Shown here piece by piece: positions 17,767 to 26,723 of a stretch of 50,492 nt of DNA (positions are counted from its first letter, which is position 1; the number at the start of each line of letters is the position of its first letter). Origin of the DNA: Candidatus Aquicultor sp. GTDB lineage: Bacteria > Actinomycetota > Aquicultoria > Aquicultorales > Aquicultoraceae. A program made the translations under genes and the position numbers. The stretch is taken from the NCBI GenBank assembly GCA_030682615.1, contig JAUXNY010000051.1, positions 1-50,492 of the forward strand. Reading direction: 5' to 3'. The notes below the pieces were generated by a model. The model ran no database searches and was not told the DNA's origin. It saw nothing but the letters and a program-made list of their open reading frames with translations.

Positions 17767-20001
17767 TTATAATTCTTGCTTGTTCATATCATACCGCTCC
17801 CAAAGCATCAGGTAAGCGATAGACGGAAAGATGTATGACATTATGATAGCGGGTATCAAAATCCCCGAATCGTTGACCGCAAAACCCACAGTCGACCCGA
17901 CGACCGCTCCGGTCACGCTGGCTGTAAGCCCTTTGTGCCTGGCGAAAAGCTTCTTCAGGAGCCCGACCGGGCGATAGCTTAAAGCGACCGTTAACACCAT
18001 GATTATCAATAGGAAATAAGACCAGGTACTGTAACGCAACACCATGAAATTGGTCGCCAGTTTCCGGCTCGCGATGGTCAAAATACCTGAAATACCCCCG
18101 CCGGCTATCAGCTCGATAGTGCGGCCCATATGTGTGCTGGAGCCGTCCATAAAGTCATACGCAACAAACGCGAATAGCGCCAACCCGATAAGCGCACCGG
18201 CCGGCAATATGGTCTTGTAGTTAAGCTTGATTTCTTGCACATGAAGCCCCATCGCCGTAAACGCGGCGATAATCGCTATTATGCCGCCAACGTCCGCACC
18301 ATACGCCGGGAATCCGTCGACGACAAGAACCGTGAGAGCCACTACCGCCCCCGCCGCCAGAGCAACTCCGCGCTTCCATCTCTCTAGCATCAGCCCGACG
18401 GTCAAAAGCGCGCTGGCGAGCAGAATGGAAAAGGCCTCATTGCCGATACCAAAGAACCGGCTCCCGCGTATCGGGTCGTAGCCGAATATCGTGTTTAGCT
18501 GAAGATTAGCGCCGAGAACGACATCCGCCAGAATCGTAAACATGGTTGCGCAACCGATAACGGCGAGCGGAAAGAGTTTGTTTACTTTGAGCGCGGCCAG
18601 CACCACGGCCAACGATAACGACACGGCAAGCGCAGAGATAGTCAACAAAACACCGTTGACCGCAAGAAATTGCACCTTCGACGCAAAGAAAGTAAAGAGC
18701 GGGAATCCCATCGATGTCAGAATCAGCGTCTTCATAAAACCAATATAGCGTTTGTTTGCCTTGCGGACGTAAAGCAGGAGCAGTGCCGCGACGACATATA
18801 GCGCTATCTGTAAATAGATGAAGGTCAATACCGCTATCCGTCGTGCCGATTTTATACCGACTGCGCTCGCGTTAAACGCATTCATCCGCTCAACAGACAT
18901 CTTCTTGGGAGTGACCGTCACCTTGCTTCCGACCATCGTGTAATGCGGCGTGACGCCGAATATGTCCAATATAGTCATGGTGATGTCGGTGTTGTTTATG
19001 ATTCCCGCGCGCCTTGTTGCGGCGGAGGTCAGACTTCCCGATTCAAAACCCGGGCCGCTGATGATCACAGGCGTGAGCTGTTCCTCGTCGCCGGAGATGG
19101 GCGCCGCGCTTGCACCCGGCGGTGATAGGCTCGCGATGATAAAGATAGTATCATCGCCGGCGACCTCCATCGCTTGCTCCAAGAACGCGCTAGCACGTTT
19201 CAACGCGGCTATCCTTAACCGCTCGGCACGCGCTTCCAGGACATAGGTGGAGTACAAATCGGCTCTCGTCGTATCGCCGAAGTCGATCGCTATAAAATCG
19301 GCGACACCCAATAATTCTTGAAGTCGCTTCAGATAGACCGTATCGTTCGCTCTGATACCATATGGCACTGTGGGGTCTTGGACCAGAACCGTTTTGCCGA
19401 CATCTCCATAATCGACGATGCCGGACGAGTTCATAGCCAAGCTGACGATTTCCCGGTTGTCCGACTCCCGGTCGGATTCGAATGAGGTATCCGAATTGCC
19501 CAAAACGGCCGCCTTGAAACCATTATCGTTTAGAAGCTGCCCCATCGCCCCGGGCACCATCTCCTGATGAATATAGGAATTATCAGCGATGATCGCCGGC
19601 AAGCCGAGTTCGACGATGTTACCGGGCTTCGCCCTCTTACCGGTTCTCACAAATAGCACATCGCCCGCTTTGACCCCGTCGAACGCCTCGGTCGCATTAT
19701 AACCATTGACGCTGCCGGGAAGCGCATTTGCCCGCACACCCGACCCAACGGAAATCGCCGCGCGCGGTCGGGAAGGCCTGCCGTATGTCCGGTTGTTTAA
19801 TAAAGCGGCAGGATTGTTTTGAACTAAAGCATTGATGAACGGGTCGTTCGCCTTGGTGATATCGTCCCATGTGATGTTGTCGATTAAAACAAAAACGACT
19901 TTTGGTTTATCTTCCGCGGACGCGGCCTGCGGAGGAGAGCCTATAAGCGCGAAGGCCGCGAGAATCAGAAATACGGTCAAGTATTTCCTCTTCAGACTCA
20001 T
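17767..20001 (-). CDS. Phosphatase-like domain fused to a polytopic membrane domain
   Basis: This 744-residue protein has a signal peptide (cleavage likely after AASA, about residue 29), an extracytoplasmic alkaline-phosphatase-superfamily-like domain (about 32-380), then some ten or eleven membrane helices to the end. Phosphatase-like features are VVFVLIDNITWDD (first Asp), NNRTYGRPSRPRAAISVGSG (candidate nucleophile region) and the NTDITMTILDIFG terminal pattern. The usual DHG metal motif is replaced by SLSPPG, so catalysis is doubtful. The membrane half has conserved-looking loops GYDPIRGSRFFGIGNEA, DGFPAYGADVG and AVNDSGILIP. Its ATG overlaps the GT4 stop by four bases (ATGA), so the two are coupled. 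I infer a role in modifying or exporting an envelope glycan. No specific function can be assigned. Confidence 0.7.
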   Translation of the reverse strand: MSLKRKYLTVFLILAAFALIGSPPQAASAEDKPKVVFVLIDNITWDDITKANDPFINALVQNNPAALLNNRTYGRPSRPRAAISVGSGVRANALPGSVNGYNATEAFDGVKAGDVLFVRTGKRAKPGNIVELGLPAIIADNSYIHQEMVPGAMGQLLNDNGFKAAVLGNSDTSFESDRESDNREIVSLAMNSSGIVDYGDVGKTVLVQDPTVPYGIRANDTVYLKRLQELLGVADFIAIDFGDTTRADLYSTYVLEARAERLRIAALKRASAFLEQAMEVAGDDTIFIIASLSPPGASAAPISGDEEQLTPVIISGPGFESGSLTSAATRRAGIINNTDITMTILDIFGVTPHYTMVGSKVTVTPKKMSVERMNAFNASAVGIKSARRIAVLTFIYLQIALYVVAALLLLYVRKANKRYIGFMKTLILTSMGFPLFTFFASKVQFLAVNGVLLTISALAVSLSLAVVLAALKVNKLFPLAVIGCATMFTILADVVLGANLQLNTIFGYDPIRGSRFFGIGNEAFSILLASALLTVGLMLERWKRGVALAAGAVVALTVLVVDGFPAYGADVGGIIAIIAAFTAMGLHVQEIKLNYKTILPAGALIGLALFAFVAYDFMDGSSTHMGRTIELIAGGGISGILTIASRKLATNFMVLRYSTWSYFLLIIMVLTVALSYRPVGLLKKLFARHKGLTASVTGAVVGSTVGFAVNDSGILIPAIIMSYIFPSIAYLMLWERYDMNKQEL

Positions 20002-21110
20002 CGAGCGACCTCCATATAGATCGACTCGATAGGTTTCATCATGTGCAGAACGGTAAACTTATCCTGGACCAATTTCTGTCCGGTCTGTACCTTTGACATC
20101 GATTTCAACTTGCTCGCCAATACCGCTTCGACGGCGGCTGCGAGCGCTCCACTATCACCCGGTTTTACAAAATCGACGCAACTCTCGCTGGCGACTTCCT
20201 TCACTCCCGCAACATCGGTTACTACCACCGGGCGCTTACACGCCAGCGCTTCGAGCAATATCATAGGAATATTCGAAGATAGGTTAGGTATGACAACGAC
20301 CTCGAGACTCTTCAGGATGTGGGCCACGTCACGTCTAAATCCTAAGAAATGAAAACGTTGCGTCAAACCGTGATTTGCGACTTGCTTTTTAAGTTTTTCG
20401 CCATCTTCGCCGTCCCCGGTGATGATAAAATGCATATCCGGAAATTTATTTGCCAAGATAGCGGCGGCATCTATGAAGACACTATTGCCTTTTTCCGGTG
20501 ACAAACGAGTCACGACCCCTACCAGCTTGTTCTCTTTGGAAACGTCGAGTTCCCGGAACAAGTGCTCAGTATCGAGGGTTTCTCCGAACCTATCCGCCTC
20601 GATGCCGCTGTGTATGATTTGGACTTTATTAAAAGCGGCTACGCTCTGCTCAATCGCTTCAGATACCGCAATAAGCATGTCCGGCATAGCGGCTATCTTA
20701 TCATTAGCAACCGAGAGCAAGCCTTTTTTCTTCGGAGAATAAGCGTCTTCGACCGTGTGCACCGTGCAGATATGTGGGACGTTAAGCGATTTAGCAACCT
20801 GAGCGGCGACAAAACACCCCTGATAGTCGTGGCTATGTATCAAGTTGATAACGCGTTCCTTGTCTCGGGCAAACGCCTCTATCTTCTTGGCGACTCCTCC
20901 CACGCTGAGCTTATTAGCTGTGGCAAGCTCCGGTACGACCACGTATTCGATGTTCAGCCTGTCGAGGTGCTCGATCATATAGGGGTCGTGCGGTATGACA
21001 AGATATGGTTTATATCGAGCCCGGTTCAAGTATTTGATTAGGATCAAGAGGTGCTGCTTCATGCTGTTCGTAGTAGGATGCGCAATATATAGTATTCCTC
21101 TTTCAATCAC
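19998..21110 (-). CDS. GT4 family glycosyltransferase
   Basis: This is a retaining GT-B glycosyltransferase, probably acting at the cytoplasmic membrane face on a lipid-linked acceptor. The N-terminal half carries AHPTTNSMKQHLLILIKYL and HSHDYQGCFVAAQVAK. The C-terminal donor domain has GVVTRLSPEKG, FIITGDGEDGEKLK and the E-x7-E-like IPMILLEALACKRPVVVTDV. The length of 370 residues is usual. It begins with GTG behind AGGGGG. It is followed with ATGA overlap by the phosphatase-like membrane protein and preceded by a GT2 gene. Donor and acceptor are unknown. Confidence 0.9.
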   Translation of the reverse strand: MIERGILYIAHPTTNSMKQHLLILIKYLNRARYKPYLVIPHDPYMIEHLDRLNIEYVVVPELATANKLSVGGVAKKIEAFARDKERVINLIHSHDYQGCFVAAQVAKSLNVPHICTVHTVEDAYSPKKKGLLSVANDKIAAMPDMLIAVSEAIEQSVAAFNKVQIIHSGIEADRFGETLDTEHLFRELDVSKENKLVGVVTRLSPEKGNSVFIDAAAILANKFPDMHFIITGDGEDGEKLKKQVANHGLTQRFHFLGFRRDVAHILKSLEVVVIPNLSSNIPMILLEALACKRPVVVTDVAGVKEVASESCVDFVKPGDSGALAAAVEAVLASKLKSMSKVQTGQKLVQDKFTVLHMMKPIESIYMEVAR

Positions 21111-21130
21111 GGCTTTTCCCCCTGTCGCGA

Positions 21131-21805
21131 TTAGTGCTTCAAAAATCGTTTAAATATTACGCTTAATATATCGACAAATTGACGCCCGCGATGAATAACT
21201 CCCGCTAAATCTCGTCCCGTTTCGCGATGCGTCATCTTTACAGGCACCTCTATCACACGACAACCCTGCCTTAGTATGTCTATGCTTAGGCCAACCTCCA
21301 GACCATAGCCGGATTCGAATAACAAATCCTTCACCAGGGCCGACCTTACGGCGCGCTGACCGGATAGCGGCTCTCGCATGGTCTGCCCGGTAAAGCGCTT
21401 TATTCCCCAGCGACCCAAACCTTTAGCCAAACCGATTCCGCCGGCCTTTTCAGGTTTTGGAAAATCCGCTATAGCCATGTCGGCCATATCTTTGAGTACC
21501 GGTTCCAAGATTAACGCCGCCTCCCCGGCACACTCCCCTAAATCCCCATCGAGAAAAAGGATGATGTCCTCGGTCACATTGCTCATAGCGCTCTCAAGAG
21601 CCTTGCCTTTTCCGAGGTTTCGCTCTAGCCCGAGCACCTCGGCACCGGCTTCGGCGGCGACGCTCGCGGTCCTATCGCCGGAGCCGTCGTCGACGACCAA
21701 AACCCGGCTTACTCCGCTAATCCTTTTAGTCGCTTGCACGGTCGCCGCAATGCGGTCGGCTTCATTGTAAGCAGCTATAACCGCTACTACGGATGTCTCA
21801 ACCAT
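21131..21805 (-). CDS. GT2/GT81-like glycosyltransferase
   Basis: This 224-residue GT-A glycosyltransferase has VAVIAAYNEADRI at the N-terminus, VLVVDDGSGDRT, the nucleotide-sugar motif LFLDGDLGE (DGD) and LSGQRAVRS. It resembles dolichol-phosphate-mannose-type and glucosyl-3-phosphoglycerate-synthase-type enzymes, but there is no membrane anchor, so it is soluble or peripheral. The C-terminal helix is basic (GRQFVDILSVIFKRFLKH) and could bind membrane. The ATG has AGGAG at good spacing. It lies 20 bases before the GT4 gene and about 100 bases after mctB/steB. It likely helps build the same glycan as its neighbours. Confidence 0.85.
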   Translation of the reverse strand: MVETSVVAVIAAYNEADRIAATVQATKRISGVSRVLVVDDGSGDRTASVAAEAGAEVLGLERNLGKGKALESAMSNVTEDIILFLDGDLGECAGEAALILEPVLKDMADMAIADFPKPEKAGGIGLAKGLGRWGIKRFTGQTMREPLSGQRAVRSALVKDLLFESGYGLEVGLSIDILRQGCRVIEVPVKMTHRETGRDLAGVIHRGRQFVDILSVIFKRFLKH

Positions 21806-21909
21806 AAACTCCTGTTCTTCAAGCGCTTTTGCAGCTCTTATTCCACGTAAGCCTGGAATACAGGCGTATTCTCTCTGTCAGCGCCAGAGCATGTCTTGGC
21901 GTCAAACCA

Positions 21910-22782
21910 TTAGACCTTTGGCACCAACTGGTCTGCCGTCGCCTTGACTCCAAAATTACCGTTCGCCTCCCTGAGGGCAAAGACAGCCGATATGATGCCC
22001 GCCTGTGTGTCGATATTGTCGACGGTGGGTATGCCGGCTTGCTGATACTCTTTCATATATGATTTCTTACACTCTCTGTTCTCGGCCCCGACCACCCGAA
22101 TTCCCGTTCCTTTTAGGGCTGCTATGATGTGAACGTCAGTCGTTTTCGGGTTCAAATCCCCATCGGTGCCACCGAGTATGAGCGCCGATGTAATCGACTT
22201 CGAGGCGTCGGTCTCCATCACGATGAGGCCTAGCTCGCTCAGCCTGCTAAGGTATGGAACGACTGGGCTGGTCGTGGTCGTCGCAGCGGTTGCGGTATCT
22301 GTTGCGACCAGCTCTTCGGCCAGTTTCTTCAGGACCAGCTCGCGGACATTATCATCGTTCATCTCTTGCGGCAGGTATGCCGCGAGTTCCCGTTTGACCT
22401 CGTCGGTCAGCTCGAAGTCTTCCTTGACCTTGACCGTGCCGACTGTGGCTCCCGCCAAGCTCAGACCATCGACAACCACAGAGAGCATCTCGTTCTGCTT
22501 CTTCGAAGTTGCCAAGACAACCACATTCTGGCCATCGAGTCTTCCCATAATCGAGAGCGGATAGACACCGCTCGTTAACTTCTTTTCTTCGTCGAGTTCA
22601 ACTTTGAGCGTCCTATTCTCATCCCTGAGCGTATTGAAATTCGTTTCTATTCTCTTGACCAGCGATTGCTGCTGCTGGAGAAGCATCCCCTTGTCGTCGA
22701 TGACTGTTCCTAAAAGAATACCGATTGCGAGCGCGATAAATACCGCGACCAGCGACGCTATGTGATAGCGCATATCAAACAT
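21910..22782 (-). CDS. MctB/SteB family membrane protein
   Basis: This 290-residue protein begins FDMRYHIASLVAVFIALAIGILLGT, the signature start of the MctB family (called copper transporter in M. tuberculosis, Rv1698). It has one N-terminal membrane helix (about 7-27), then a coiled coil (about 33-70), then a soluble alpha/beta domain. In corynebacteria I recall the equivalent gene, next to steA, being named steB and implicated in daughter-cell separation. The topology fits that role better than a channel. It starts at ATG 22782 with AGGAG upstream, nine bases after steA. Copper export is possible but not supported by any metal motif I can see. Confidence 0.85.
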   Translation of the reverse strand: MFDMRYHIASLVAVFIALAIGILLGTVIDDKGMLLQQQQSLVKRIETNFNTLRDENRTLKVELDEEKKLTSGVYPLSIMGRLDGQNVVVLATSKKQNEMLSVVVDGLSLAGATVGTVKVKEDFELTDEVKRELAAYLPQEMNDDNVRELVLKKLAEELVATDTATAATTTTSPVVPYLSRLSELGLIVMETDASKSITSALILGGTDGDLNPKTTDVHIIAALKGTGIRVVGAENRECKKSYMKEYQQAGIPTVDNIDTQAGIISAVFALREANGNFGVKATADQLVPKV

Positions 22783-22791
22783 GCATTTCTC

Positions 22792-24072
22792 CTAAAAGCC
22801 TAATATTAACTTTACTTGCACAAGCATAAGACGTATCGACTGCCTAATGGCCGGTGTAGCGATTATGATTGCTATAATAGCGGTCAATCCACCTAATAGT
22901 AATAGCCCAAGATGGCTTATTTTTACACTGGACCTGTAGAGCTTGTTGACGCCTTTTGCGTCGACCAGCTTACCGCCGACTTTCAACCTGACTAGAAAAG
23001 TGCTCGACATCCCTTGTCTGCCCTTATCCAGGAATTCGACTAAATTGGCGTGAGTCCCTACCGCGACGATAAGTTCCGCGCTTTTTTCATAAGCCAGAAC
23101 CATCGCGATATCCTCACTGGTTCCCGCCGCCTCAAAGACTATCGCCGACAAACCTAGCTTTTGGAGCCGGCTCAAACCCGGTGCGCGCCCGCCGGCATAC
23201 GCGTGGACGATGAGTTCCGCTCCACATTTGAGCGTAGCGTCAGCCACGCTGTCCATATCGCCGATGATGATGTCGGGCTTGTAACCCTCCTCCACCAGCG
23301 CGTCGGCGCCACCGTCGACGCCGATTAAAATCGGTTTTACCTCCCGTATATAGGTGCGCAAAGCCTTTAGGTCGGCTTTATAATCATAACCCCTGACCAC
23401 AATCAATGCATGCTTGCCGCTAAAGTTTACGCTCGTCTCCGGAACCCTTGACCCGTCGAGTATCAGCTCTTTCTCTTTTTGCATGTATTCGAGCGTGTTA
23501 ACCGCGAATTTTTCCAGCTCTTCGCCTATCCTGGCATGCGCCTTTTCCAGTTCGTGCTCGAGCATCATGTGCGTCATTTTCTTTCCGCTGGCTACCGTTT
23601 TATCCCCCAGGCAAATATTCTCACCCTTGACGGTAAGCCGGCTGCCCTCTTTGACGAGGTCGAAAATCTCGGGTCCGACGTTGTCGAGCAGGTGAACCCC
23701 GGCCGAGCAGAGTACCAGTGGTCCCGCATTCGGATACTTGCCCGATGTAAAGCAGCTCGCATTTATGACTACCTCGACGCCCGTCTCTACAAGAGCCTCG
23801 GCCGTTACGCGGTCGAGGTCTTCGTGGTCGATAATGGCTATATCGCTCGGTTTTAGGCGCTTTACAAGCCTCTTTGTCTGCTTGTCCAGCTTCGCCAATC
23901 CATCAAAATACATGCTGCCGGTCTTTCCTTTCGTAAGCAATTTAGGGGGCACCCTCTTGCCGTCGATGTCAAAAGATTCGACAGCGGACCCATCATCAAA
24001 GCTTACTGGTTTTCTAGTATAATTGCCAGAAACGCGCCTCGCGTGCTTCGTAGCTTTTCTATCGTTTGACAC
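22792..24072 (-). CDS. steA: SteA-like cytokinetic ring protein
   Basis: This 426-residue protein matches actinobacterial SteA (M. tuberculosis Rv1697). A disordered basic N-terminus (1-30) leads to a domain with RLKPSDIAIIDHEDLDRVTAEAL and VVINASCFTSGKYPNAGP. A coiled region sits at about 175-200, followed by a thiamine-pyrophosphokinase-like fold with GVDGGADALVEEGYKPDIIIGDMDSV. A hydrophobic helix near the C-terminus (about 385-410) anchors it in the membrane. In Corynebacterium SteA acts with SteB in cell separation. The start is GTG with AAGGA seven bases upstream. Its partner steB follows by nine bases and a LytM-like gene precedes it. Whether the kinase-like fold is active is unknown. 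Confidence 0.88.
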   Translation of the reverse strand: MSNDRKATKHARRVSGNYTRKPVSFDDGSAVESFDIDGKRVPPKLLTKGKTGSMYFDGLAKLDKQTKRLVKRLKPSDIAIIDHEDLDRVTAEALVETGVEVVINASCFTSGKYPNAGPLVLCSAGVHLLDNVGPEIFDLVKEGSRLTVKGENICLGDKTVASGKKMTHMMLEHELEKAHARIGEELEKFAVNTLEYMQKEKELILDGSRVPETSVNFSGKHALIVVRGYDYKADLKALRTYIREVKPILIGVDGGADALVEEGYKPDIIIGDMDSVADATLKCGAELIVHAYAGGRAPGLSRLQKLGLSAIVFEAAGTSEDIAMVLAYEKSAELIVAVGTHANLVEFLDKGRQGMSSTFLVRLKVGGKLVDAKGVNKLYRSSVKISHLGLLLLGGLTAIIAIIIATPAIRQSIRLMLVQVKLILGF

Positions 24073-24124
24073 AATAAATCCTTTTTAACTCGATTGTTCT
24101 GAGCGATCCTTATACGTGCCGTGT

Positions 24125-24988
24125 CTATGAGCCCAAGCTGCCGTCTGTTGTCGCAGGATTGACCTGCATATGAACATGGTCTGTGAATTCCGGCAGATAC
24201 TTGTTTATCTGGCTATTAATCTGCGGCAGAGGTCTGAGTGCCCCGATGACGGTCTCTCCTTTTTCGAGACGTTGCCCTATTCTGATGCTAACATCGTCGA
24301 TGTGAATTATCGCGATACGCAAGTTCGGATACCCATCGGGTTGTATTTCGACGTGATAATCGGTTATTTTGCTGTAAAGGTCATAAGTCTTCACGACGGT
24401 TACAACGCCGTCGACCGGGCTGAGCACTTCCGAATTGGGGGCCAGTGCAATATCCATAGCAGAAGTCGGTGCGCTTCCCCTGCCCCTTGACTCCATAATA
24501 AAGAGCACCGGTTGCTCCGCTCCTATAACCGCGTTTCGAACGGTTGCAGTCGCCTCCCTGTCGTAGCACTCCAGCACCGGTGCCATAGCGACTGCCTCGC
24601 GCTTCTCCGCTTGATGAAACCCCACTCCGACTATACTCCCCGGCCGTGCGGGTAGCGCCAAACCAAGGCTCGATGTGCCCACGGTCGCAAAGCATTCATA
24701 CAGTGGGCTGGTTTCTTCTACGGACTCGGTAGCGCTCGCTGCCCCCTCGGGTTGGAAACTGAGAAGGTTTATCTCGGAGACGATATATATCAATAGCCCT
24801 ACGGACAAGACAAGCGACATCGCCGTCAAAATCTGTTTGGCCCTGAGCATCGCGTTCAGCCGTCGCCGGCGTCGCTTTGCCTCTATGCGCACCGCGCTGA
24901 ATTCTCCTTCCGCACCTGCGTTTTTCAACAGGATATCTCTCGGTTGAGCACCCTTTATTTCATCTTTGACATCAGTTCGTTCTTCCAC
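24125..24988 (-). CDS. Degenerate LytM/M23-like membrane-anchored protein
   Basis: The protein has a basic N-terminus (RRRRRLNAMLRAKQ), one membrane helix (TAMSLVLSVGLLIYIVSEI), a linker, and a C-terminal M23-like domain. The core reads TSAMDIALAP, LSPVDGVVTVVKTY, IIHIDDVSIRIGQRLEKGETVIG and HVHMQV. The aspartate of the HxxxD zinc motif is present but its histidine is replaced by Thr, so peptidase activity is doubtful. The later His residues remain. Such degenerate LytM proteins (EnvC, NlpD) activate other wall hydrolases. A GTG at 24988 with GAGG upstream was chosen as start. An ATG at 25039 is possible but lies further inside recN and lacks a ribosome site. Position directly upstream of steA/steB suggests a cell-separation role. 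Confidence 0.75.
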   Translation of the reverse strand: MEERTDVKDEIKGAQPRDILLKNAGAEGEFSAVRIEAKRRRRRLNAMLRAKQILTAMSLVLSVGLLIYIVSEINLLSFQPEGAASATESVEETSPLYECFATVGTSSLGLALPARPGSIVGVGFHQAEKREAVAMAPVLECYDREATATVRNAVIGAEQPVLFIMESRGRGSAPTSAMDIALAPNSEVLSPVDGVVTVVKTYDLYSKITDYHVEIQPDGYPNLRIAIIHIDDVSIRIGQRLEKGETVIGALRPLPQINSQINKYLPEFTDHVHMQVNPATTDGSLGS

Positions 24989-26714
24989 GCGCCTCGCTCG
25001 CTTTCTTCCCCTCGGCTTCAAAAAGCAATTCTTCGGCATGTTTGAGCGACAGGTCTGAATCGACTTTGCCGCTTAAGAGCCGTGCTATCTCGCGTATCCT
25101 GCCTTCGTCAAAAAGCTCGTCTATCTCTGTTATGGACTTGTCGTCCAGCTCCTTTTTCTCTATCGAAAAGTGACTGTCCGCAAAGCTTGCTATCTGTGAT
25201 AAGTGAGTGACAGCCATGACTTGATGTTGCCGGCTGAGCAGCGACATCTTCTTACCGACCGCCATTGCGGTCTTTCCCCCTATGCCGACATCTATCTCAT
25301 CGAAAATCAGCGTTGGCGTCTCATCCGCATCCGCCAGGACTATCTTTAAAGCCAGCATTATCCTGGAGACCTCTCCGCCGGAAGCTATCTTCGCTAGCGG
25401 TCGCGGCGGCTCTCCTTTGTTGGCTGAGATGAGAAACTCAACTCTATCAATGCCATGCGCATAGACCTTAAGGCGTCCGTTTTCGAAGGGCAAGCCGTCG
25501 TTATCCTCTTCACTGATTAATAATACTTTAAAATCAGCGTTTACCATATTTAAATCCGCTAATTCTTGCCCGACCTCGACGGCAAATTTTTCGGCGGCTT
25601 CTTTACGCATCAGGCTCAAATTCATCGCAACTTCAGCCAACCCTCGCTCAAGCTCGCCTATCTCCCCTTCCAACCGCGCTATCCGCTCACCCGATGTGTC
25701 GCACAGCAACAACTCCCGCGCCGCCAAATCGCGGTACTTCAAAATCTCGTCTATGCTCGCCCCGTATTTTTTCTTCAACAACGCTAACAGCGAAAGCCTG
25801 TCCTCGACTTCCTGCAAGCGACCCGGAGGAAAATCGAGGCTCGACACGTAATCTTTAAGCGACGCCGCGCAATCTTCGAGTTCAATAGTGAGGCTGTTGA
25901 GCCTTTCCGCTATCTCATCGAGGGCCACATCGATATTTGCTGCCGTGCGCAAATCTTCGGCCACGCGCGCGATAAGGTCGACCGCCGGCGTAAAATCGCC
26001 GCTATCCGAAATCGCGTTGACCGAGTTTGCGGCGACCTCATACAACTTCCGCGCATTTCGCAAGATCTCGCGCTCGCGCATAAGCTCTTCATCCTCGTCG
26101 ACTACCGGGACCGCCTGGTCTATTTCGTTGGTTTGAAACTGCAGAAGGTCTTTCTTCGCCAGCAATTCGCGTTCCGTGCCTTGTATGGCCGCCAATTCAC
26201 GCTGCCGTTCTCGCAGGCTTTTGAGGTCGTCTCGAAAAATATCGCGAAGTCGCAGCAGTTCGACACCGCCATATTTGTCCAGAAAGTCTATGTGTGTCGA
26301 GGGTTTGAAGAGAGACTGGTGTTCATGTTGGCCATGGAGGTCTAAGAGTCGTCTGCCTACCTCGGCAAGTGTCTTGACCGTAACGATGCTGTCGTTTATG
26401 TAGCACTTGTTCTTGCCGTCCGCCGATACGACCCGGCGGATTATCAACTCGCCGTCATCTACGAGAAAGTTGTCCTGCTCGAAATCCGGCTTCATCGCCG
26501 GCGGTACCGAAAACAATCCCTGTACTTCCGCACGGTCGCATCCGCGCCGAATCATGGTGCTGTCCGCCCTGCCGCCGAGCAACAAGTTGACCGCTCCGAC
26601 CACGACCGTCTTACCGGCTCCGGTCTCACCGGTCAAAACATTAAGGCCGCCCCCAAACTGAACGCGCGCTTTAGTGATAAGAGCTAAGTCCCTTATGAAT
26701 AGCTCGTGTAACAT
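24972..26714 (-). CDS. recN: DNA repair protein RecN
   Basis: RecN is an SMC-like ATPase that gathers broken DNA ends for recombinational repair. Walker A GETGAGKT is at residues 29-36 after LNVLTGE. Two coiled-coil arms span about 155-380. The C-terminal half has the ABC signature region KIASGGEVSRIMLALK, Walker B TLIFDEIDVGIGG and the H-loop VTHLSQIASF. The length of 580 residues is typical. It begins ten bases after nadK and overlaps the LytM-like gene start by about 17 bases. The tlyA-nadK-recN-steA order is the actinobacterial one. No LexA-type operator was recognised upstream, so it is probably expressed with the operon. Confidence 0.96.
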   Translation of the reverse strand: MLHELFIRDLALITKARVQFGGGLNVLTGETGAGKTVVVGAVNLLLGGRADSTMIRRGCDRAEVQGLFSVPPAMKPDFEQDNFLVDDGELIIRRVVSADGKNKCYINDSIVTVKTLAEVGRRLLDLHGQHEHQSLFKPSTHIDFLDKYGGVELLRLRDIFRDDLKSLRERQRELAAIQGTERELLAKKDLLQFQTNEIDQAVPVVDEDEELMREREILRNARKLYEVAANSVNAISDSGDFTPAVDLIARVAEDLRTAANIDVALDEIAERLNSLTIELEDCAASLKDYVSSLDFPPGRLQEVEDRLSLLALLKKKYGASIDEILKYRDLAARELLLCDTSGERIARLEGEIGELERGLAEVAMNLSLMRKEAAEKFAVEVGQELADLNMVNADFKVLLISEEDNDGLPFENGRLKVYAHGIDRVEFLISANKGEPPRPLAKIASGGEVSRIMLALKIVLADADETPTLIFDEIDVGIGGKTAMAVGKKMSLLSRQHQVMAVTHLSQIASFADSHFSIEKKELDDKSITEIDELFDEGRIREIARLLSGKVDSDLSLKHAEELLFEAEGKKASEARGRTN

Positions 26715-26723
26715 AAATGCCGC

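Noticed and set aside
21910-22782. Copper transport function for the MctB-like gene
   Set aside because: Single N-terminal helix plus coiled coil and no Met/His/Cys metal motif; the SteB-like role beside steA is more consistent.
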